DNA of 64,000 nt from positions 44,988 through 108,987 of the forward strand of contig CAYONP010000004.1 of assembly GCA_964405335.1 (NCBI GenBank), read 5' to 3'. The position numbers and the translations under genes were made by a program. The notes beneath the pieces were generated by a model. That model was not told the origin of the DNA. It did no database searches and saw nothing but the letters and a program-made list of their open reading frames with translations. Every line of letters starts with the position of its first letter. The stretch's first letter is position 1. This stretch comes from CAYONP01 sp964405335 (GTDB lineage: Bacteria; Armatimonadota; UBA10988). Below are positions 24,772 through 34,688 of this stretch, in pieces.

Positions 24772-25395
24772 ATGATGCGGCTAGACCAGGAGAACGAGCA
24801 GGCGCCGCAGGACGGTCTGCGAGCGGTGGACGAAGCTCAGGCCGACCAAGCCCCCGACCTGATGGATGTCGCCGACGAGATTCTTGAAGGGCAGCCGGAG
24901 AAGAGCCCGGTTCTCGAATGGCTGGTCGAACGAGGTGCCCGCCAGCTTCAGCTTGCCCAAGACGGCATGGTCGCGATGGAAGCGAAGCTCGACCGACTTG
25001 GCACCCTCGGAGCCAGCCTGCTGGCCGCGACGATCGCGCTACTTGGACTGGTTGCGCCACAGCACGCATTCCCGTGGTGGATTGCTTTGTTCGGTCTGGC
25101 CGGGGCGGTCTGTTTCGGTGTGTCGACCTATCTCGGCCTCGCTGGCAACCTGCCACATCCGCTGCGCGAGATTGGATCTGCCGAGCGCTGGGCCATGGAG
25201 TATGTGCCGTGGGCTTCGACCACGCGCGTTCGCTTGGAGCTGTTAGCCGAAATGAGCGCCCGCCGACGCCAGCAGTCCGAGGACAACAAGCAACTCGGCA
25301 AGCGCTGTCGGGCAGCGTTCAAAGCGCTGGCGACCGGCTTGGCGCTGGCGCTCATCGCCGTTGCGTTAGCGATCCTGCTCGGCCCGGCGCCCTGA
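24772..25395 (+). CDS. Membrane protein of unknown function, three spans
   Basis: 207 residues from ATG 24772. An acidic N-terminus (about 1-50) and an amphipathic helix lead to two close spans near residues 78-120, then an alpha-helical, basic soluble section (RRRQQSEDNKQLGKRCR) and a final span near 185-205. A 2+1 span layout with a helical linker resembles SLATT or Pycsar-type membrane effectors, but I see no diagnostic motif and no cyclase or nucleotide-synthase partner. It faces a small Pro-rich frame on the opposite strand. Confidence 0.55.
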   Translation: MMRLDQENEQAPQDGLRAVDEAQADQAPDLMDVADEILEGQPEKSPVLEWLVERGARQLQLAQDGMVAMEAKLDRLGTLGASLLAATIALLGLVAPQHAFPWWIALFGLAGAVCFGVSTYLGLAGNLPHPLREIGSAERWAMEYVPWASTTRVRLELLAEMSARRRQQSEDNKQLGKRCRAAFKALATGLALALIAVALAILLGPAP

Positions 25396-25551
25396 GCCGA
25401 CCCGCTCGCCCGGCAACGTCCCACCGCGCTCAATGAGGATCGGCGGAGGCGGCTTGGGCGGAGGCGGCTTCGGCGGCGGCGTGACCTCCGGTGATGGCTG
25501 GGCTGGACTCGGCTCAGCGGACGGCTTCGGCTGCGTGACTGACTTGCTCAT
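25366..25551 (-). CDS. Small Pro-rich protein (possible)
   Basis: 61 residues with a PKP and PPPPKPPPPK core between charged ends. AGGA lies close before the ATG. The 3' end overlaps the convergent membrane-protein gene by 30 bp. The composition could equally be the complement of a Gly-rich shadow, so this is tentative. Confidence 0.35.
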   Translation of the reverse strand: MSKSVTQPKPSAEPSPAQPSPEVTPPPKPPPPKPPPPILIERGGTLPGERVGSGRRAEQDR

Positions 25552-25608
25552 GATCCTACTATCGCGCTGGAACCTCCGGCGGTTCCCGCTGTCCAGTGGT
25601 ACCCCGCG

Positions 25609-26649
25609 CTACCGCCCCCATCCCGCCATCAGATGCTCCCGATACCGCTCCATCATCGCCGCCGGGATGTTCGACGGCAGGTGGTTGCCCACCGCCAGAA
25701 TCACCCCGCGGCAACGCCGGGCCGCCTCGAACGTGCGGTCGAGCCCCTGCTTGACCGCCTCCCAGCGGCCGAAGGTCAGGTCACGGCAGTCGACATAGCT
25801 GCCGACCAGGCAGGCCCGGTCGCCGTACCGTTCGGCCATCCGGCCGAAGTCCATCACCGGCTCGAAGATCAGCCCGTCGGCGCCGGCGGCGAGGATGTCG
25901 CCGGCATACTCGCTGAAGTCGCCGTCGCTGCAGAACAGCACCTTCTTCCCCGCCGCCCGCAGCGGCTGCCACAGCTCGGCGAAGCGGGGGATGATCTGCC
26001 GGCGATAGACCTCCGGGTGCAGAAACCCGCCGGCGGTCCAGACGAAGTCGTCATGCTGGATGATCACCGGTGCGCTGGTCCGCGCCCAGGCGGTTATGTG
26101 GTGCAGCGTGTAGCGGAAGAAGCCGTCGAGCACCTGCTCGAACTTCGTCCGGTCGCTGGCGGCGAGGAGCAGCATCTCCCAGCCGAAGGCGTCGATGCAG
26201 CCGGAGATGATGGTCCGGTAGTAGCCACCGGTGGTTAGCTGCTCGGGGTACCGCGCGGCCGCCGCCTGCGTTGCCTGCTCATAGGCGGCGACCTGCGCGT
26301 CGAGCTCGGGCAGGCCGTACTCGGCCACCGGATCAAACGCCCAGACCTCGTCGACGGTGCGGAACGGGCTGCTCTGCGCGGCGCGGCGGTCGCTGCCGTC
26401 GGCGGCATACTCGGCGTGGCCCATGTCGGTGGCCCGGCCGCGGGCGCCCCAGTCGCCATGCAGGCCGTGGTTGGTGCTCCATAAGAAGTCGAGCCCCCAG
26501 GCGTCGTAGAACCGGCGCAGCCGGCCGGCGTCCGGCTCGCCCGCCGTCGCGGCGATCAGGTCGTGGTGATATTCGAGGCTGTATTCGGTGTGCGCCCAGC
26601 GCGGCGTCGGCCGCAGGTTGATGACCTCGAGCGCGAGCTGGCGGCTCAT
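25609..26649 (-). CDS. Uroporphyrinogen decarboxylase-like protein
   Basis: 346 residues with the URO-D/MtaA TIM-barrel layout: QHDDFVWTAGG, VYRRQIIPRFAELWQPLRA, KKVLFCSDGD, GADGLIFEP and the end GNHLPSNIPAAMMERY. Members lacking the true URO-D active site are usually methyltransferases that act on corrinoid proteins, or uncharacterised enzymes common in polysaccharide-degrading phyla. No corrinoid protein gene is nearby. The start has GGGGAG upstream. A terminator separates it from gap. Confidence 0.75.
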   Translation of the reverse strand: MSRQLALEVINLRPTPRWAHTEYSLEYHHDLIAATAGEPDAGRLRRFYDAWGLDFLWSTNHGLHGDWGARGRATDMGHAEYAADGSDRRAAQSSPFRTVDEVWAFDPVAEYGLPELDAQVAAYEQATQAAAARYPEQLTTGGYYRTIISGCIDAFGWEMLLLAASDRTKFEQVLDGFFRYTLHHITAWARTSAPVIIQHDDFVWTAGGFLHPEVYRRQIIPRFAELWQPLRAAGKKVLFCSDGDFSEYAGDILAAGADGLIFEPVMDFGRMAERYGDRACLVGSYVDCRDLTFGRWEAVKQGLDRTFEAARRCRGVILAVGNHLPSNIPAAMMERYREHLMAGWGR

Positions 26650-26672
26650 GCCGCTCCCCGGGCGCCCAAACG

Positions 26673-26701
26673 ACGACGCGGGCGCTCAGCGCCCGCGTCG
26701 T
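26673..26701 (-). terminator. Terminator between gap and the URO-D-like gene
   Basis: ACGACGCGGGCGC and GCGCCCGCGTCGT form a perfect 13-bp stem with a TCA loop, 17 bp after the gap stop; TTTGG follows on the minus strand. Confidence 0.7.
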
Positions 26702-26718
26702 GCAAGCTCCTGACCAGA

Positions 26719-27735
26719 CTACCCGCCCAGCTTGTCGGCGACCATCTTGCACAGTTCGGCCAGCCGACACGAGTAGCCCCACTCGTTGTCGTACCAGCTC
26801 AGCAGCTTGAGCGCGTGGTCGCCCAGCACGGTGGTCATGCCGAGGTCGAGGATGCTCGAGTTCGGGTTGCCCTTGAAGTCGCTCGAGACCAGCGGCTCAT
26901 CGGTGCAGGCCAGGTAGGGCGGACAGGCCGCCGCGCGCAGCGCCGCGTTGACCGCCCCGGCGTCGCCGATCGGCTCGACCGTGTTGACGGTCAGGTCGAC
27001 GCACGAGACCGTCGGCGTCGGCACGCGCATCGAGAAGCCGTGCATCTTGCCCTTCAGCGCGGGAATGACCAGGCTGATCGCCTTCGCCGCGCCGGTGGTG
27101 GTCGGAATGATGTTCACCGCGCCGGCGCGTGCCCGGCGCAGGTCTTCGTGGAGCTGGTCGGCCATGCGCTGGTCGTTGGTGTACGAGTGGATGGTGTTCA
27201 TGAACCCCCACTCGATGCCCCACAGGTCGAGCACCGCCTTGGCCATCGGGGCGAGGCAGTTGGTGGTGCACGAGGCGTTCGAGATGACGTGGTGGTCGGC
27301 CGGCTGGTACTCGCACTCGTTGACGCCGAGGACGATGGTCTTGTCCTCGTTCTTGGCCGGCGCCGAGATGATCACTTTCTTCGCCCCGCCGCCGTCGATG
27401 TGCGCCCGGGCCTTGGTCGCGTCGGTGAAGAAGCCGGTGCACTCGAGCACGATATCGACGCCCAGGTCGGACCAGGGCAACTTGCCCGGATCGCGCTCGG
27501 CAAAGACCTTGACCCGCTCGCCGCCGACCTCGAGGCTGTCGCCGCTGACCGCCACCGGCAGCGGGAAAGCGCCGTAGTTGCTGTCGTGCCGCAGCAGGTG
27601 TGCGTTCGACTCGACCGGCCCGAGGTCGTTGACCGCCTTGACCTCGAGCACGTCGCGATAGCTCTCCATGATGGCCCGGAACGTGATCCGGCCGATCCGG
27701 CCAAACCCGTTGATGCCGACCTGCACCTTGCTCAT
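26719..27735 (-). CDS. gap: Glyceraldehyde-3-phosphate dehydrogenase
   Basis: 338 residues from MSKVQVGINGFGRIGR, the NAD-binding motif. The catalytic Cys156 is in SNASCTTNC, and the partner His in HSYTNDQ. The WYDNEWGYS end is canonical. It oxidises glyceraldehyde-3-phosphate in glycolysis. ATG 27735 has GAGGAG about 10 bases upstream; an in-frame ATG at 27744 lies too close to that site. It is monocistronic, with a terminator at 26673. Confidence 0.96.
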   Translation of the reverse strand: MSKVQVGINGFGRIGRITFRAIMESYRDVLEVKAVNDLGPVESNAHLLRHDSNYGAFPLPVAVSGDSLEVGGERVKVFAERDPGKLPWSDLGVDIVLECTGFFTDATKARAHIDGGGAKKVIISAPAKNEDKTIVLGVNECEYQPADHHVISNASCTTNCLAPMAKAVLDLWGIEWGFMNTIHSYTNDQRMADQLHEDLRRARAGAVNIIPTTTGAAKAISLVIPALKGKMHGFSMRVPTPTVSCVDLTVNTVEPIGDAGAVNAALRAAACPPYLACTDEPLVSSDFKGNPNSSILDLGMTTVLGDHALKLLSWYDNEWGYSCRLAELCKMVADKLGG

Positions 27736-28015
27736 GCTCGCCATACTCCTCTGGTGGTCACCGGCATCGCGACCGCGACCGGCCGACGACCAATCTACCA
27801 TACCGCCCGGCTCGCGGCAAGGCGGCCGGCGGACGGGTCTGACTGCATCGAATCGGCCATGGCGCGAAGGAGGAACCGGCTCTCGGCGGTGAACTCACGT
27901 ACTGCGTGTGCGTTAGATTGATCAGCCGCCGTCGCAGGGGACGGACGAGACACAGGAGGAGCGCGCGACCCGTGGCGGCGCAGCGCCGGAGCGCCGGCGC
28001 CGAAGGGAGACGTTC

Positions 28016-28792
<777 letters not shown>

Positions 28793-28798
28793 AACGGC

Positions 28799-29686
28799 TC
28801 ACGCGCTGAGCGCGCGGATCGCGGCGGCCTGCTGCAGCGGCAGCGGGCCCGCCGCGGCGCGTTCGGCCGCCTGATGCCACTCCGCGACGGTGGCGCAGCC
28901 GACCAGTACCACCGCCGCCCGCGGGTCGCCCAGCAGGTAGCGCAGCGCCTCGCCGCCGAGCTGGTGGGCGGGCCGGCCCAGCAACTGCTCGAGCGCCGGC
29001 CGGCGGGCGGCGACGTCGGCCGGCTGGCGTGCCCAGTCGGCCTCGGGCCGGCAGAACAGGCCCATGCGGTTCGGGCTGGCCAGGACCACCGCCACCTCGC
29101 GCGCGGCCGCCGCGGGGAGCAGTTCCCGCGCCGCGGCGGCGGTCAGCAGGTCGTACTCGTAGTAGGTCAGCACCGCGTCGAACTCCTCGGTCTGGACCAG
29201 TCGAGTCAGCAGCGCCACATCGCGGCCGGTGACTCCGATGCCCTCGCACCAGCCGCGCCGCCGGCAGGCGCGCAGCCCTTCGAGGCAGCCGCCGGGGCCC
29301 ATGATTCGCCGCCAGCCGGCCTGCTCGACTTCGTGGAGCTGCAGTAGATCGACCCGCTCGACGCCGAGCCGGGCCAGGCTGCGTTCGGCGCTGCGGAGCA
29401 TCCAGTCGGCGGTGTACTCGAACTCGCCGCGGGGCACCACGCCGGCCTTGGTGGCCAGCCGCGGCCGGCGTTCGGCGGGCAGCTCGGCCAGCGCCGCGCC
29501 GATCACCTCCTCGCTCGGGCCATAGAGCGGCGCGGTGTCGAGGTAGTCGAGCCCCGCATCGACCGCGGCCAGCACCACCTCAATCCCGCGCTCGGGGCTG
29601 TCCGGCCGCAGCCAGGCTCCGCCGAGGCCGAGCGGCCGGACGAACCACCCGAGTCGGCCGAAGCGGCGGGGCGCCCAGTCGGCCAT
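28799..29686 (-). CDS. Aldo/keto reductase
   Basis: 295 residues from MADWAPRR. The catalytic tetrad is visible: Asp and Tyr in DYLDTAPLYG, Lys in LATKAG and His in LLQLHEVE. The enzyme would reduce an aldehyde or sugar carbonyl with NAD(P)H. Its first codons and leader are repeated in the 191-bp tandem array that begins at the start codon, so several copies of its upstream region exist. It converges with prepilin 1, leaving 6 bp. Confidence 0.87.
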   Translation of the reverse strand: MADWAPRRFGRLGWFVRPLGLGGAWLRPDSPERGIEVVLAAVDAGLDYLDTAPLYGPSEEVIGAALAELPAERRPRLATKAGVVPRGEFEYTADWMLRSAERSLARLGVERVDLLQLHEVEQAGWRRIMGPGGCLEGLRACRRRGWCEGIGVTGRDVALLTRLVQTEEFDAVLTYYEYDLLTAAAARELLPAAAAREVAVVLASPNRMGLFCRPEADWARQPADVAARRPALEQLLGRPAHQLGGEALRYLLGDPRAAVVLVGCATVAEWHQAAERAAAGPLPLQQAAAIRALSA

Positions 29687-29687
29687 G

Positions 29688-30412
29688 GTCACCATGCGTC
29701 GTGCTCGCAGGTCGGGCGGAGGTTACCACGGGAGCGGTGCCGGGTGTGTGCGTCGGATACTGAGGAGCCACGGGTTGAAACCCGTGTCTCGGGAGACGAA
29801 ACCCGCCCGGAGGGCGGGTTTGGCATGGCTAGGCCCGGATTTCAATCCGGGTCGGCGGCGGGCGCCCAGTCGGCGCTGGTCACCATGCGTCGTGCTCGCA
29901 GGTCGGGCGGAGGTTACCACGGGAGCGGTGCCGGGTGTGTGCGTCGGATACTGAGGAGCCACGGGTTGAAACCCGTGTCTCGGGAGACGAAACCCGCCCG
30001 GAGGGCGGGTTNNNNNNNNNNNNNNNNNNNNNNNNNNNNNNNNNNNNNNNNNNNNNNNNNNNNNNNNNNNNNNNNNNNNNNNNNNNNNNNNNNNNNNNNN
30101 NNNNNNNNNNNAGCCACGGGTTGAAACCCGTGTCTCGGGAGACGAAACCCGCCCGGAGGGCGGGTTGGGCATGGCTAGACCCGGATTTCAATCCGGGTCG
30201 GCGGCGGGCGCCCAGTCGGCGATGGTCACCATGCGTGGTGCTCGCGCTTCGGGAGCAGGTTACCACGGGAGCGGTGCCGGGTGGGTGCGTCGGATACTGA
30301 GGAGCCACGGGTTGAAACCCGTGTCTCGGGAGACGAAACCCGCCCGGAGGGCGGGTTTGGCATGGCTAGACCCGGATTTCAATCTGGGTCGGAGGCGCGT
30401 CCGCGGGCCATG
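29688..30412. repeat. 191-bp tandem array with three palindromes per unit
   Basis: Units start at 29688, 29879 and 30225; another is lost in the gap. Each unit holds CACGGGTT/AACCCGTG, AAACCCGCCC/GGGCGGGTTT and CCCGGATT/AATCCGGG stems (first unit at 29769-29786, 29799-29821 and 29834-29851). Each also ends with a copy of about 24 bp of the 5' end of the aldo/keto reductase gene. The array thus looks like amplification of that gene's leader together with its palindromes. Confidence 0.85.
30012..30111. other. Assembly gap, 100 N
   Basis: One hundred N within the tandem array. The spacing of units across it does not fit 100 bp, so the length is a placeholder. Confidence 0.98.
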
Positions 30413-30448
30413 ACGCACCCGAGCGGCGCTCAGCCGACCTTGCCGAGT

Positions 30449-30477
30449 TGCTACGATTTTGTTACGCTGTCGTAGCA
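30449..30477 (+). promoter_or_regulatory. Inverted repeat upstream of prepilin 2
   Basis: TGCTACGA and TCGTAGCA are perfect 8-bp arms 13 bp apart, about 100 bp before the GTG start. It could be an operator or leader hairpin. Confidence 0.4.
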
Positions 30478-30575
30478 GGAGGGGGTTTCGTGGCCGCGAA
30501 GGCTGCATCACCATGAGGTTATGGGTTGGCGGCGGAGTGATCCGCCGCTGCTCAGCAGACAAGGAGGAACGAATC

Positions 30576-31271
30576 GTGCACAAGCAGCGACGCGAGGGGT
30601 TCACCCTCATCGAGCTGTTGGTGGTGATTGCCATCATTGCCATTCTGGCAGCCATCCTCTTCCCGGTCTTCGCCAAGGCCCGCGAGAAGGCCCGGCAGAC
30701 GTCGTGTCTGTCGAACGTGAAGCAGGCCGGGCTGGCCGTCGCGCAGTACATCCAGGACTACGACGAACGGTTCATGACCAACAACGTCGATCCGAACACG
30801 GCCGCCAGTCAGTCGACCGAGGCGGCGTGGCACGGTTGGGTCTCCAACGTGCTCAACCCGTACGTCAAGAACTGGCAGATCTTCCAGTGTCCGTCGCGGA
30901 CCACGGGCGGCTGGTGGACTCAGCCTCAGAGCGGCCGGCCGGTTGGTTACTGCTACGGCTACATGGTCGGCTACAACCAGGAGCTGGCGGCGGTCAGCCG
31001 CACCCCGCGCGGCATCGCGCACATGGCGCTGATGTGGGACAGCATCAACGCCTGGGGTGACTTCATCGGCGGCATTCAGGACCGCGACGTGCTCTGGTTC
31101 AAGAACAAGCAGTACCAGAACACCCACTGGCACAACGAGAAGCAGAACTTCCTGTTTGCCGACGGGCACGCCAAGTCGGGCTCGTTCGACGGCATGTTCT
31201 GGGACCAGTTCGTGATCATCGACGAGACCAACCCGAACTATGGTCGGCCGGTGACCCTCAACTGGCAGTAG
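30576..31271 (+). CDS. Prepilin-like exported protein 2 (H-x9-DG type)
   Basis: 231 residues from GTG 30576, which has AAGGAGG eight bases upstream; an ATG at 30513 in the same frame lacks a site and would place 21 extra residues before the leader. HKQRREGFTLIELLVVIA is the prepilin leader, and HNEKQNFLFADGHAK the C-terminal H-x9-DG motif. Over much of its length it matches prepilin 1 (VDPNTAA, GWVSNVLNPYVKNWQI, DFIGGIQDRD), so the pair arose by duplication, now separated by the reductase gene and its repeat array. Confidence 0.9.
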   Translation: MHKQRREGFTLIELLVVIAIIAILAAILFPVFAKAREKARQTSCLSNVKQAGLAVAQYIQDYDERFMTNNVDPNTAASQSTEAAWHGWVSNVLNPYVKNWQIFQCPSRTTGGWWTQPQSGRPVGYCYGYMVGYNQELAAVSRTPRGIAHMALMWDSINAWGDFIGGIQDRDVLWFKNKQYQNTHWHNEKQNFLFADGHAKSGSFDGMFWDQFVIIDETNPNYGRPVTLNWQ

Positions 31272-31312
31272 GTCGCGTTCGGCGCGCGCCTGCGCGCCGT
31301 GCGTAGCTTCCC

Positions 31313-31339
31313 CGGCCCCCGGGCACCGCCCGGGGGCCG
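31313..31339 (+). terminator. Terminator after prepilin 2
   Basis: CGGCCCCCGGGC and GCCCGGGGGCCG form a 12-bp perfect stem with loop ACC, 41 bp after the stop; CTGCTTT follows. Confidence 0.7.
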
Positions 31340-31431
31340 CTGCTTTGGGCCACCGGAAGGAGACCGGCCGGCGCCGCGAATAGACCGCCACTGGTCGGGT
31401 AGTCGTGGATGTCGTACGGGAGTACCGGCCC

Positions 31432-32172
31432 ATGAGTCAGCCACGGCGTGCATTCACGTTGATCGAGCTGCTGGTCGTCGTCGCGATCATCGTCATTCTG
31501 GCGGGCATCCTGTTCCCCGTCTTCGCCCAGGCGAAGGGGCGCGCCCGGCAGGTCGCCTGCGCCTCGAACTTGAAGCAGGTCTCGCTCGCCTTCATCGGCT
31601 ATGTCGGCGACTATGACGGCGGCTGGCCCTACTCCAACCTGCCCGACAGCGAGGCCAACCGCGCCGTCGAGGGGGCCTACAACGGCTGGATCAGCAACCT
31701 GCTCGACCCCTACGCCAAGAGCTACCAGATCTACCGCTGCACCGCCGACACGCTTGGTGGTTGGTTCCGTCAGCCGCAGAACCAGGACCGGTCGATCAGC
31801 TTCTGCTACAACTACCGGCTGATGACCACCGACGCCGCGGGCGAGCTGCGCGGCGTTGACGAGGGGACGTTGAGCCGCGCCAGCGCCGGCATCTCCAGCC
31901 TGGCCGTGCTGTGGGACAGCGTCAACTCGTGGAACGACGCCCTGCCCAACTCCTCGGCCGGGCTGAACTTCCGCGACCTGAGCTGGTTCCGTAGCGATTC
32001 CGAGACCCTGACCTCTTGGCACCAGGGCAACTGCAACTTCCTCTTCGCCGATGGCCACGTCAAGTCGAGCAAGTGGACCCAGTTCGTCTGGCAGCAGGTC
32101 GAGCCGCTGGCCGACGACCGGAGCAACCCGAACCACGGCCGCAACTGCGTCGACGGCTGGATCGTCGAGTGA
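31432..32172 (+). CDS. Prepilin-like exported protein 3 (H-x9-DG type)
   Basis: 246 residues from MSQPRRAFTLIELLVVVA. The cleavage-site residue before Phe is Ala instead of Gly, tolerated by prepilin peptidases in some systems. The helix ends LFPVFAQAKGRARQ. The C-terminus has HQGNCNFLFADGHVK. The longer frame start at 31405 has no ribosome-binding site. It is the most diverged of the three prepilins in this cluster. Confidence 0.87.
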   Translation: MSQPRRAFTLIELLVVVAIIVILAGILFPVFAQAKGRARQVACASNLKQVSLAFIGYVGDYDGGWPYSNLPDSEANRAVEGAYNGWISNLLDPYAKSYQIYRCTADTLGGWFRQPQNQDRSISFCYNYRLMTTDAAGELRGVDEGTLSRASAGISSLAVLWDSVNSWNDALPNSSAGLNFRDLSWFRSDSETLTSWHQGNCNFLFADGHVKSSKWTQFVWQQVEPLADDRSNPNHGRNCVDGWIVE

Positions 32173-32349
32173 CCCAATCGCGCACGGGCCGGCTGCCGCG
32201 TGCGACAGTCGTAGCGGCGCATCGCAATGCGCCGACGGATCTGGCAGCTCGGTCGGCCGGGCTCATCGTCGTGTGGTCGCCGACCCGTGTCACGTGCTCG
32301 GAAAGGAGCCGCCCGGCGGCCCGCCAACTCCGCGGCGGGAGCTGACCTG

Positions 32350-33078
32350 GTGACCGTCGACCTGAGCGGCAAGCGGGCGTTGGTGGCGGGCGGCGCGCGG
32401 GGCATCGGCGGCGGCATCGCCGCGGCCCTGGCCGGCGCGGGCGCGACCGTGTTCATCGGCGATATCGAAACCGAGACCGCCCGCGAGCAGGCGACGAGCA
32501 TCGGCGGCACGGCGCTCGAGCTCGATGTCACGCAGCCCGAGGCTTGGCAGTCGGCCGCCACGGCCGTCGGCGAGCTCGACATCCTGGTCTACGCGGCGGG
32601 CATCTTCCCGCGGGGCGACATCTATTCGCACGAGCCCGAGCAGTGGCAGCAGATCCAGGCGGTCAACTGCACCGGTTTCTACCTCGCCTGCCGCACCCTC
32701 ATCCCGCTGCTGATTCGCCGTGGAGGGGGTTCGGTGATCGGCATCGGCAGCGTCATGACGCTCAAAGCGAATCCCGGCATGGCCGCTTACTGCGTCAGCA
32801 AGGCCGGCCTGGCTATCCTCTGCCGCAGCCTGGCGCGCGGCCACGCAGCCGACCAGGTGCGGGTCAACTGCGTCAACCCCGGCTGGGTCGATTCGCCCGG
32901 CGAGCGGATCAAGCGGCTCGACGAGCCCGACTGGAAAGACCGCGCCACCCGCGCGGTGCCCCTTGGCCGGCTGCAGACGCCCGACGAGCTGGGCGCGATG
33001 TGCGCCTTCCTGTGCGGCGACCAGGCGGCCAGCATCACCGGGCAGATCATCGGCGTCGACGGCGGGCTGGGCATCTAG
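32350..33078 (+). CDS. Short-chain dehydrogenase/reductase
   Basis: 242 residues from GTG 32350, with GGGAG eight bases upstream. AGGARGIGGGIAAAL is the cofactor loop, VYAAG the central strand motif, Ser in GSVMTL and YCVSK the catalytic Tyr-Lys. The end GQIIGVDGGLGI is typical. It oxidises or reduces a hydroxyl/keto substrate with NAD(P). The stop is followed after two bases by the D-aminoacylase start, so the two are probably one operon. Confidence 0.9.
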   Translation: MTVDLSGKRALVAGGARGIGGGIAAALAGAGATVFIGDIETETAREQATSIGGTALELDVTQPEAWQSAATAVGELDILVYAAGIFPRGDIYSHEPEQWQQIQAVNCTGFYLACRTLIPLLIRRGGGSVIGIGSVMTLKANPGMAAYCVSKAGLAILCRSLARGHAADQVRVNCVNPGWVDSPGERIKRLDEPDWKDRATRAVPLGRLQTPDELGAMCAFLCGDQAASITGQIIGVDGGLGI

Positions 33079-33080
33079 CC

Positions 33081-34688
33081 GTGAACGACTGCGACCTGCT
33101 CCTCCGCGGCGGTATGGTGATCGACGGCAGCGGGGCGCCGGGCTACCAGGCCGATGTCGCGGTGCGTGGCGACCGCATCGCAGCGATTGGCGACGGTTGG
33201 CGCGGGGCGCGCGAGATCGACGCCCGCGGGCTGGTCGTCGCGCCCGGGTTCATCGACCTGCACACGCACAGCGACTTGATGTTGCTGGCCGATCCGCACC
33301 ATGCGCCGAAGGTGCGGCAGGGCATCACCACCGAGGTGATCGGCCACGACGGCCTGAGCTACGCGCCGGTGACGGCCGAATCGCTGCGCTACATGGTCGA
33401 GACCTTCGCCCCCATCAACGGGGCGCCCGAGCTCGACTATGCCTGGCGCAGCGTGGCCGAATTCCTGGCCCGCTTCGACCGCCGCGCGGCGGTCAACGTC
33501 GCCTACTTGCTGCCGCACGGCACCATCCGCGCGACGGTCATCGGCCGCGACGACCGGCCGGCGAGCGAGGCCGAGCTGGCGCGCATGAGTGCGCTGGTCA
33601 CCGAGGGCATGAGCGACGGCGCGGTCGGCTTCAGCACCGGCCTGACCTATGCGCCGTGCAGTTACGGCGACACCGACGAGCTGGTCGCTCTGTGCAGCGC
33701 CGCGGCCCGCCAGGGCGGGGTGTTCATGCCGCACCTGCGCAGCTACGGCACCGAGGTCGTCGCCGCGCACGACGAGGCGCTCGACATCGCGCGGCGGAGC
33801 GGCATCGCGCTGCACCTGACGCACCACCAGTGCGTCTTTCCCTGCAATCGCGACCGGCACGAGTGGTATACCCAGGTGATCGACGAGGCGCGGGCCGAAG
33901 GGCTCGACGTCACCTGCGACTCGTACCCCTACATCGCCGGCTCGACCTTCCTGATCGGCTACTTCCCGAGCTGGGCCCAGGGCCGCGGCCGCGCCGCGGT
34001 GGTCGAGCTGCTGCGCGACCCGGCAACGAGCGAGCGGCTGCGCCAGGCGGTCGAAGTCGACGGCTGCGACGGCGGCCACGGTGTGCCGACCGACTGGTCG
34101 CGGGTGCAGCTCGGCAGCGTCGGCGATGCGGCCTGGCGCCATGCCCTCGGCCGGCGCGTCGACGCCCTGGCCGCCGAGCGAGGGCTACCCACCTGGGAGT
34201 TGGTCCGCCGGCTGTTGATCGACTGTGCCGGCGACGTCAACGTGATCCACTTCGGCGGGCACGAGCATGCGGTGCGGCAGATCATGCGGCACGAGACGCA
34301 CATGGTCGGCAGCGACGGGATCCTGGTCGGCGAGAACCCGCACCCGCGGGTCTACGGCACTTTCCCGCGCTACCTCGGCCACTACGTGCGCGAGGAGCGG
34401 GTGCTCGGCTGGGAGCAGTGCATCCACCAGATGACCGGCGCGGCGGCGGCGCGCCTGCGGCTGCGCGAGCGGGGCCTGGTGCGGGCCGGCTATGCCGCCG
34501 ACCTGGTCGTCTTCGACTCCGCCACGGTCGGCTCGCCGGCGACCTTCGAGGCGCCGCGGCAGTACCCGACGGGCATCCCGTATGTGATCTGCAATGGCGT
34601 GCCGACGGTGGTTGAGGGCGAGGTCACCGGTGCGCTGCCCGGCCGGGCGGTGGGGCCGTCGGGCGATCTCACCGCGTGCCGCGGATGA
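33081..34688 (+). CDS. D-aminoacylase / N-acyl-D-amino acid deacylase family
   Basis: 535 residues, GTG start 33081. Amidohydrolase features: GFIDLHTHSD (His61, His63), THHQC (His of a metal site), GGHEHAVR and MVGSDG with the catalytic Asp. The order matches N-acyl-D-amino-acid deacylases, which release D-amino acids from acyl derivatives; related members hydrolyse other cyclic or acyl amides. It follows an SDR gene by two bases and overlaps the convergent gene at its 3' end by 20 bp. Confidence 0.87.
   Translation: MNDCDLLLRGGMVIDGSGAPGYQADVAVRGDRIAAIGDGWRGAREIDARGLVVAPGFIDLHTHSDLMLLADPHHAPKVRQGITTEVIGHDGLSYAPVTAESLRYMVETFAPINGAPELDYAWRSVAEFLARFDRRAAVNVAYLLPHGTIRATVIGRDDRPASEAELARMSALVTEGMSDGAVGFSTGLTYAPCSYGDTDELVALCSAAARQGGVFMPHLRSYGTEVVAAHDEALDIARRSGIALHLTHHQCVFPCNRDRHEWYTQVIDEARAEGLDVTCDSYPYIAGSTFLIGYFPSWAQGRGRAAVVELLRDPATSERLRQAVEVDGCDGGHGVPTDWSRVQLGSVGDAAWRHALGRRVDALAAERGLPTWELVRRLLIDCAGDVNVIHFGGHEHAVRQIMRHETHMVGSDGILVGENPHPRVYGTFPRYLGHYVREERVLGWEQCIHQMTGAAAARLRLRERGLVRAGYAADLVVFDSATVGSPATFEAPRQYPTGIPYVICNGVPTVVEGEVTGALPGRAVGPSGDLTACRG

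Noticed and set aside
29688..30412. CRISPR array
   Set aside because: Units are 191 bp, contain several palindromes and have no unique spacers of constant length; no cas genes are near.
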